DNA of 9,593 nucleotides from Helicobacteraceae bacterium (GTDB lineage Bacteria; Campylobacterota; Campylobacteria; Campylobacterales; Sulfurimonadaceae). The notes under the pieces are model-generated. The model ran no database searches. It had not been told where the DNA came from and saw only the letters and a program-made list of their open reading frames with translations. The DNA is taken from assembly GCA_024635885.1 (NCBI GenBank), contig JAGXIA010000014.1:1-9593 (forward strand), written 5' to 3'. Every line of letters starts with the position of its first letter. Positions within the stretch are counted from its first letter, which is position 1. Positions 5,966 through 9,593 of this stretch are shown in pieces. Position numbers and translations under genes: made by a program.

Positions 5966-7684
5966 TTAGGCTTCAAAATACCGTTTTCTTTTTGATGCTT
6001 TAAGTTTATGTACATCAACGACTATAAAACCATCAACGCAGTTATCAAACTCTTTGTCTATTCCAAAATCCATAAACTGCACTCCATCATCGTCGCATAA
6101 ATCACAATACTGTTTATAGAGAGTCGGTATTGCATATCCGCCCAATTGAAGTTCATTTTTCAGAGTTATAAGGTCTTCATTAAAATCATTGTTTAAAAAT
6201 AATGTTTCAAATTTACTCTTATTTTCACTTGAAATGTTGTAGCTGTCACGATGCACTACACTTTTATTTTTCGCACCAAAATAATTCATATAAAAATATA
6301 CAAGTAAAGCAACAGAATAATCATCATATGAACGGGATATGCTTACCGGACCAAACATATAACGAATTTCAGGATTGGCTCTCATATAAGCACCTATTCC
6401 CTGCCATAAATAATCAAGTGCTCTTGAATTCCAGTATTTTGGCTGAATAAAACTACGACCTAACTCGATGCCCTCATTAAAATATTTTGCAAATTCTTCT
6501 TTATAATTAAAAAGAGTTGCTGTATAAAGTCCTTCAGCTTCAAACAAATCAATAATCTCTTTTGCCTTTACTATACGGTATGAACCAACTATTTCCAAGT
6601 CTTTTTCATCCCAAAGAATAATATGTTCATAACAGTAATCAAACTCGTCAATATCGCGTTTTTTACCACTGCCTTCTTTAACTTGCCTAAAACTGATTTC
6701 TCTTAAACGACCTACCTCTTTTAAAATAACATTCTCTTCTTCGTTAGAATACAGATAGATTTTCTTTCCATCTTTAGTCTCTCCAAGAGCCTGTGCATTT
6801 TGAAGTTCATGCTTAAGCTCCTGTCTGTTTTCCGCTAAAGCTATCGCATTATGGGTTTTAAAAATACCCTTGTTTTTTTTTGCAAATGAATAAAAGTGTT
6901 TACGCAAAAGTTTTACCACATCTTGCATCGGTAATGAAGGTATATTGTAACTCTCATAAGGAATAGTTTTTCCGATATTAAAAGATATATTTTTATCTTT
7001 ATACTTAAACATTTCATGCGGTATTGTAGCGGTGGCTAAAGACTTGTTCAACATAGATATTAAATAAAAACTATTTGAATTTTTCGCATCAATATGAATA
7101 GGAAGTATTGGTGCCTGCATTTTCTGAGCTACTTTGAGAAACCCTTTTTGCCATCTTGTGTCTCTAATGCCATTTGGTCGAGCACGACTAACTTCACCAG
7201 AGGGAAATATAATAACTGCCTGCTCTTTTTTCAGGGCATCATAAATAGCTTCTACAGAGCTTCTTCCCATTTTTCCTCTTACATTTTCTATTGGAATTAA
7301 AACATCATTTATATTTTCAAATTCACTTAAAAAATTAGAGGCAACTATTTTCACATCTTTTCTGACATCCTTTACTACATTGAGTAATGCTAAAGCATCT
7401 AAAGCACCTAAAGGATGGTTCGCAATAATAACCGTTCTTCCATATGCCGGAATTCTTGAGAGCTGATTTTTATTTATGGTTATATCTATATTAAAATATT
7501 CTAAGATTGCTTCTATAAAATCAAAGGCAGAAGAGTTTTGGTGTTCTTGTAAAAAAACATTAATCTCATTTTCATGAGAGAGTTTTTTAAAAAGTTTGAT
7601 GATTGTATTTCGAACAATCTGGGGAAGTCTTTCAAATGATGGATAATTATGGTTAAAGTAACTCTCTGTAGAAATAGCTGGCAT
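5966..7684 (-). CDS. olsF: OlsF-type bifunctional aminolipid acyltransferase, 572 aa
   Basis: This is a probable membrane-associated enzyme of ornithine lipid (or related aminoacyl lipid) synthesis. Residues about 60-275 form a PlsC-like O-acyltransferase domain: the acceptor motif NHPLGALD at 89-96 supplies His90 and Asp96, with five rather than the textbook four residues between them, and the second motif FPSGE is at 160-164. Residues about 315-475 form an N-acyltransferase of the OlsB/GNAT-like acyl-ACP class, with ELGRSFIQP at 407-415, the LW-GI motif at 426-430 and FGPVSIS at 444-450. The order, O-acyltransferase then N-acyltransferase, is that of OlsF from Serratia, which makes ornithine lipid on its own. 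The ATG at 7684 has a GAGGA ribosome binding site. A glycine lipid or another amino acid acceptor cannot be excluded. A run of nine A bases in the coding strand lies at the domain boundary. Confidence 0.8.
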   Translation of the reverse strand: MPAISTESYFNHNYPSFERLPQIVRNTIIKLFKKLSHENEINVFLQEHQNSSAFDFIEAILEYFNIDITINKNQLSRIPAYGRTVIIANHPLGALDALALLNVVKDVRKDVKIVASNFLSEFENINDVLIPIENVRGKMGRSSVEAIYDALKKEQAVIIFPSGEVSRARPNGIRDTRWQKGFLKVAQKMQAPILPIHIDAKNSNSFYLISMLNKSLATATIPHEMFKYKDKNISFNIGKTIPYESYNIPSLPMQDVVKLLRKHFYSFAKKNKGIFKTHNAIALAENRQELKHELQNAQALGETKDGKKIYLYSNEEENVILKEVGRLREISFRQVKEGSGKKRDIDEFDYCYEHIILWDEKDLEIVGSYRIVKAKEIIDLFEAEGLYTATLFNYKEEFAKYFNEGIELGRSFIQPKYWNSRALDYLWQGIGAYMRANPEIRYMFGPVSISRSYDDYSVALLVYFYMNYFGAKNKSVVHRDSYNISSENKSKFETLFLNNDFNEDLITLKNELQLGGYAIPTLYKQYCDLCDDDGVQFMDFGIDKEFDNCVDGFIVVDVHKLKASKRKRYFEA

Positions 7685-7704
7685 TTATAGTTCCTCTGCA
7701 AAAC

Positions 7705-7710
7705 ATTTTA
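7705..7710 (-). promoter_or_regulatory. Possible -10 box for olsF
   Basis: The minus strand reads TAAAAT (5 of 6 match to TATAAT) 20 nt before the olsF ATG. Seventeen bases upstream there is no -35 match (ATATTT), and the last of the 11-bp repeats reaches into that position. That is what an activator-dependent promoter would look like. The leader would be only about 14 nt, barely enough for the ribosome binding site at 7691-7697, so this box is tentative. Confidence 0.3.
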
Positions 7711-7731
7711 TGCCGTAATTTTGCATGAAAT

Positions 7732-7771
7732 ATGTTACAAAAGTATTACTATAATGTTACCTAGATGTTAC
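7732..7771 (-). promoter_or_regulatory. Four 11-bp phased direct repeats, Pho-box-like operator upstream of olsF
   Basis: In the olsF direction the units are GTAACAT, GTAACAT, GTAATAC and GTAACAT, separated by the 4-nt spacers CTAG, TATA and TTTT. On the plus strand TTAC begins at 7735, 7746, 7757 and 7768, exactly 11 bp apart. This is the layout bound by PhoB/OmpR-family response regulators as head-to-tail dimers; the E. coli Pho box is CTGTCAT plus four A/T-rich bases, repeated every 11 bp, and the unit here matches its CAT end. The array stops about 48 bp before the olsF ATG. Ornithine lipid synthesis is commonly phosphate-controlled in other bacteria, which fits, but the identity of the regulator is inferred. 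Confidence 0.6.
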
Positions 7772-7790
7772 ATTCCACAATACAGAGTAT

Positions 7791-9527
7791 TTAAGTATTT
7801 ATAAAACCTACTGATTTTTCACTATCAAAATTTGCATCTTTTTCTCTTTGAATCTCTTGTACAAAATCTTCTAGAGTAAAAACTGGGTTTTCACGAACTG
7901 CAACTTTATAAGCTGTATTTTTAACAATCAGATTAATTTGGCCACCGGTAAGGGCATACTTTGACAAAGGTGTTGCATCAAAACCTTTTTCGTATGGAGC
8001 GTCAAGCGGTAACATTTTTTTCCAAAGTTTTACTCTTTGCGCTTCATCGGGTTTTTTAAATTCTATTTTGTAATTAAATCTTCTTGAGAACGCTTTATCG
8101 ATATTTTCAAGTAAATTTGTTGTAGCTATAAGCATCCCTTTAAAGTTTTCAATTTGTTCTAAAAAGATATTTTGCATCTGATTGTGCATCTGGTCAGCAC
8201 TTGAGCTTATTCCACTAGAACGAGAACTTAGAAACTGATCTGCTTCATTTAAGAGAAGTATCGGCTCAGTTTTTGTTTTTTCACATAAATCATAAAATGT
8301 GTCAAATATCTTACGAACATTTTTTTCACTTTCACCCACATACATAGACAAAATCTTAGAACAGTCAAATGCCAGAACCTGACGCTTGAGTGATTTTGCA
8401 ATAGAATAAGCAGTCATTGTCTTACCGGTACCGGCTGCACCATAAAAAATAATTCTAGCATCAATTCCACTTTTTTTATCTTTTACACCCCATTTTACAA
8501 GGCGTGCCATAACCTCTTTGTCTACTTGACGCATAAGGTTTTCCAGTGTCTCTTCTGTTTTTTTGCTCAGCACAACATCTTCCAGAGATGTCTCGCTGTC
8601 AATAAGTTCAAAAATATCTTGATCTTGTACAAGTGCATTTAACTTTAATCTTCTTACTTTTTTATTTTTTTGCGGGTGAATTATGCCTTGAAGAACCTCA
8701 TCGACTATATAAAAAGCACGAGATATTCCGCCAAAAGGGTTTAACATCTCTTCATAGTCAATTATTCCCTCGCTAACTAAATTTGAACCCTCTTCAAGAA
8801 GTGAACGGTTTTTAATACGCTCGTATTCATCTAATGAAATTAAATCTATTAAGGTATTCATCTCACGAAGAGAGGTGTCTGTAGAACTGTACTCTTCACG
8901 TAAAAGGGCAATAAAAATAACCTGTTCATATATAGTCATCTTTTTTTGTTTAAAAAATTTATCTAAAACAAGACTTTCGGCAGTTTGTTTTACTCTCTCT
9001 TCTATTCTTTGTTCAAGCAGTTTAAGCTTATGTTGAATTCTGTCAATTCCAAGAGAATGTTCATGAACATTCTGACGGATACTGCTCATTGTTTGATACA
9101 GCTCAATTCTGAAAAACTGATCTTGGAGATATTCCAAATGGTCAGCATAAGGCTTGATTTCAGGTAAATTATATTCAAGTGTACCATCTTGTAAAAGCTT
9201 TAAAAATGACGGTGAAAGACCGACAGCCGTATTTAAAAGTTCTAGCGGAGTTACTTCAGATATCTTCATAGGAGTAAAACTTTGTTGATGAAGCCAACCA
9301 AGTTCTAAGAGTATTTTAACCTCTTGCAAATGGTCAAGATACTCATAATTATCACCTTCATGAAGGTCTTGAAGCAGATCAAGAACAAGAACATCATCCT
9401 GTCCCTGCATATACTTTTTAGCTAAATACTGAAGTTTAATCGCCTCGTGCGCACTACACTTTAATTGTAAAAATATTTGAGATTTTTCAATCTCTTTTGT
9501 TTGTAAAAAATCAACTAATGTTTTCAA
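7791..9527 (-). CDS. AAA+ ATPase with long uncharacterised N-terminal region, 578 aa
   Basis: This is a classical AAA-type ATPase, probably a hexameric remodelling or unfolding motor; the substrate is unknown. The ATPase core occupies about residues 355-560: Walker A GAAGTGKT at 363-370, a pore-loop-like MYVGES at 395-400, Walker B at 423-428 ending in Asn427-Glu428 (Asn in place of the usual Asp), sensor-1 Asn471, arginine-finger candidates Arg482-Arg483, and a sensor-2-like GG at 528-529. Residues 1-350 are mostly helical in appearance, with a likely coiled coil at about 150-195, and match no domain I recognise. There is no signal peptide or membrane segment, so it should be cytoplasmic. 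A TTG start is chosen because of its ribosome binding site. It follows a barrel-protein gene by 8 nt, but a functional link is not shown. Confidence 0.85.
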   Translation of the reverse strand: MKTLVDFLQTKEIEKSQIFLQLKCSAHEAIKLQYLAKKYMQGQDDVLVLDLLQDLHEGDNYEYLDHLQEVKILLELGWLHQQSFTPMKISEVTPLELLNTAVGLSPSFLKLLQDGTLEYNLPEIKPYADHLEYLQDQFFRIELYQTMSSIRQNVHEHSLGIDRIQHKLKLLEQRIEERVKQTAESLVLDKFFKQKKMTIYEQVIFIALLREEYSSTDTSLREMNTLIDLISLDEYERIKNRSLLEEGSNLVSEGIIDYEEMLNPFGGISRAFYIVDEVLQGIIHPQKNKKVRRLKLNALVQDQDIFELIDSETSLEDVVLSKKTEETLENLMRQVDKEVMARLVKWGVKDKKSGIDARIIFYGAAGTGKTMTAYSIAKSLKRQVLAFDCSKILSMYVGESEKNVRKIFDTFYDLCEKTKTEPILLLNEADQFLSSRSSGISSSADQMHNQMQNIFLEQIENFKGMLIATTNLLENIDKAFSRRFNYKIEFKKPDEAQRVKLWKKMLPLDAPYEKGFDATPLSKYALTGGQINLIVKNTAYKVAVRENPVFTLEDFVQEIQREKDANFDSEKSVGFINT

Positions 9528-9532
9528 ATAAT

Positions 9533-9537
9533 TCCTT
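9533..9537 (-). promoter_or_regulatory. Ribosome binding site fixing the TTG start of the AAA+ gene
   Basis: The minus strand reads AAGGA 5 nt before a TTG codon at 9527-9525. The first two A bases belong to the TAA stop of the preceding gene, so terminating ribosomes sit on the binding site. An in-frame TAA six codons before the TTG rules out a start much further upstream, and no ATG is available there. Confidence 0.65.
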
Positions 9538-9593
9538 AAAATTTATAGCCAACGCCTGCTGAAACCATCAGTACGTTTGCGTTTGTGAATTCA
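9536..9593 (-). CDS. C-terminal end of a probable outer-membrane beta-barrel protein (runs off right edge)
   Basis: Only the last 18 codons are present, reading EFTNANVLMVSAGVGYKF and then TAA. The alternating hydrophobic pattern with a terminal Tyr-Lys-Phe is the usual last beta-strand of an outer-membrane barrel, where the final Phe is part of the signal read by the BAM assembly machine. The codons are in frame up to the window edge. The family (porin, OmpW-like or other) cannot be told from so short a piece. The gene ends 8 nt before the AAA+ start and is probably in the same transcript. Confidence 0.55.
   Translation of the reverse strand, partial: EFTNANVLMVSAGVGYKF

Noticed and set aside
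7779..7791. Small inverted repeat AATAC-AGA-GTATT after the AAA+ stop, considered as a terminator
   Set aside because: The stem is only 5 bp, A/T-rich, without a U-tract, and such repeats are common by chance in this base composition.
1..9593. Mobile element, CRISPR array, toxin-antitoxin or defence island
   Set aside because: No transposase, integrase, terminal repeats, spacer-repeat pattern or nuclease was seen; the AAA+ protein alone, next to a barrel-protein gene, is not evidence for a defence system.

Overview
The window looks like a piece of a low-GC Campylobacterota (Epsilonproteobacteria) chromosome, probably a free-living Sulfurimonas-like lineage. The evidence is AT-rich coding sequence, a complex I operon in which canonical NuoE and NuoF are replaced by a tiny NuoE-like protein and a large FAD/Fe-S protein, and Helicobacter/Campylobacter-like NuoD sequence blocks. 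The genus is an inference from remembered families. All supported genes lie on the minus strand, so transcription runs from high to low coordinates.

From right to left: (1) 9536-9593 holds the last 18 codons of a probable outer-membrane beta-barrel protein. (2) 7791-9527 encodes an AAA+ ATPase with a TTG start; its ribosome binding site overlaps the stop codon of the barrel gene. (3) 7685-7790 is a short regulatory gap with four TTAC cores at an exact 11-bp period (7732-7771), laid out like a Pho box. (4) 5966-7684 encodes a two-domain acyltransferase of the OlsF type, expected to make ornithine or another aminolipid. (5) 5675-5965 is a 291-bp gap with a near-perfect 34-bp palindrome and a good sigma70-type promoter for the next operon. 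(6) 1-5674 is the start of the nuo operon: nuoA, nuoB, nuoC, nuoD, a 73-aa NuoE-like gene, a 664-aa NuoF-replacement flavoprotein and the first 164 codons of nuoG, which runs off the left edge.

The nuo genes are packed with gaps of at most 15 nt or with overlaps (19 nt for nuoA/nuoB; TAATG junctions for nuoB/nuoC and nuoD/nuoE-like). NuoB, C and D form the quinone-reducing module and NuoA is a membrane subunit. The electron-input module is the unusual part. The 664-aa protein joins a relic of the NuoF C-terminal Fe-S domain to a GltD-like NAD(P)H:FAD oxidoreductase and most resembles SfrB of Geobacter, which suggests NADPH rather than NADH as donor. The acyltransferase gene, with Pho-box-like repeats just upstream, suggests phosphate-responsive membrane-lipid remodelling.

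No tRNA, rRNA, CRISPR array, insertion sequence or recognisable defence system was seen. The most interesting items are the rebuilt complex I input module and the 11-bp phased repeats upstream of olsF.
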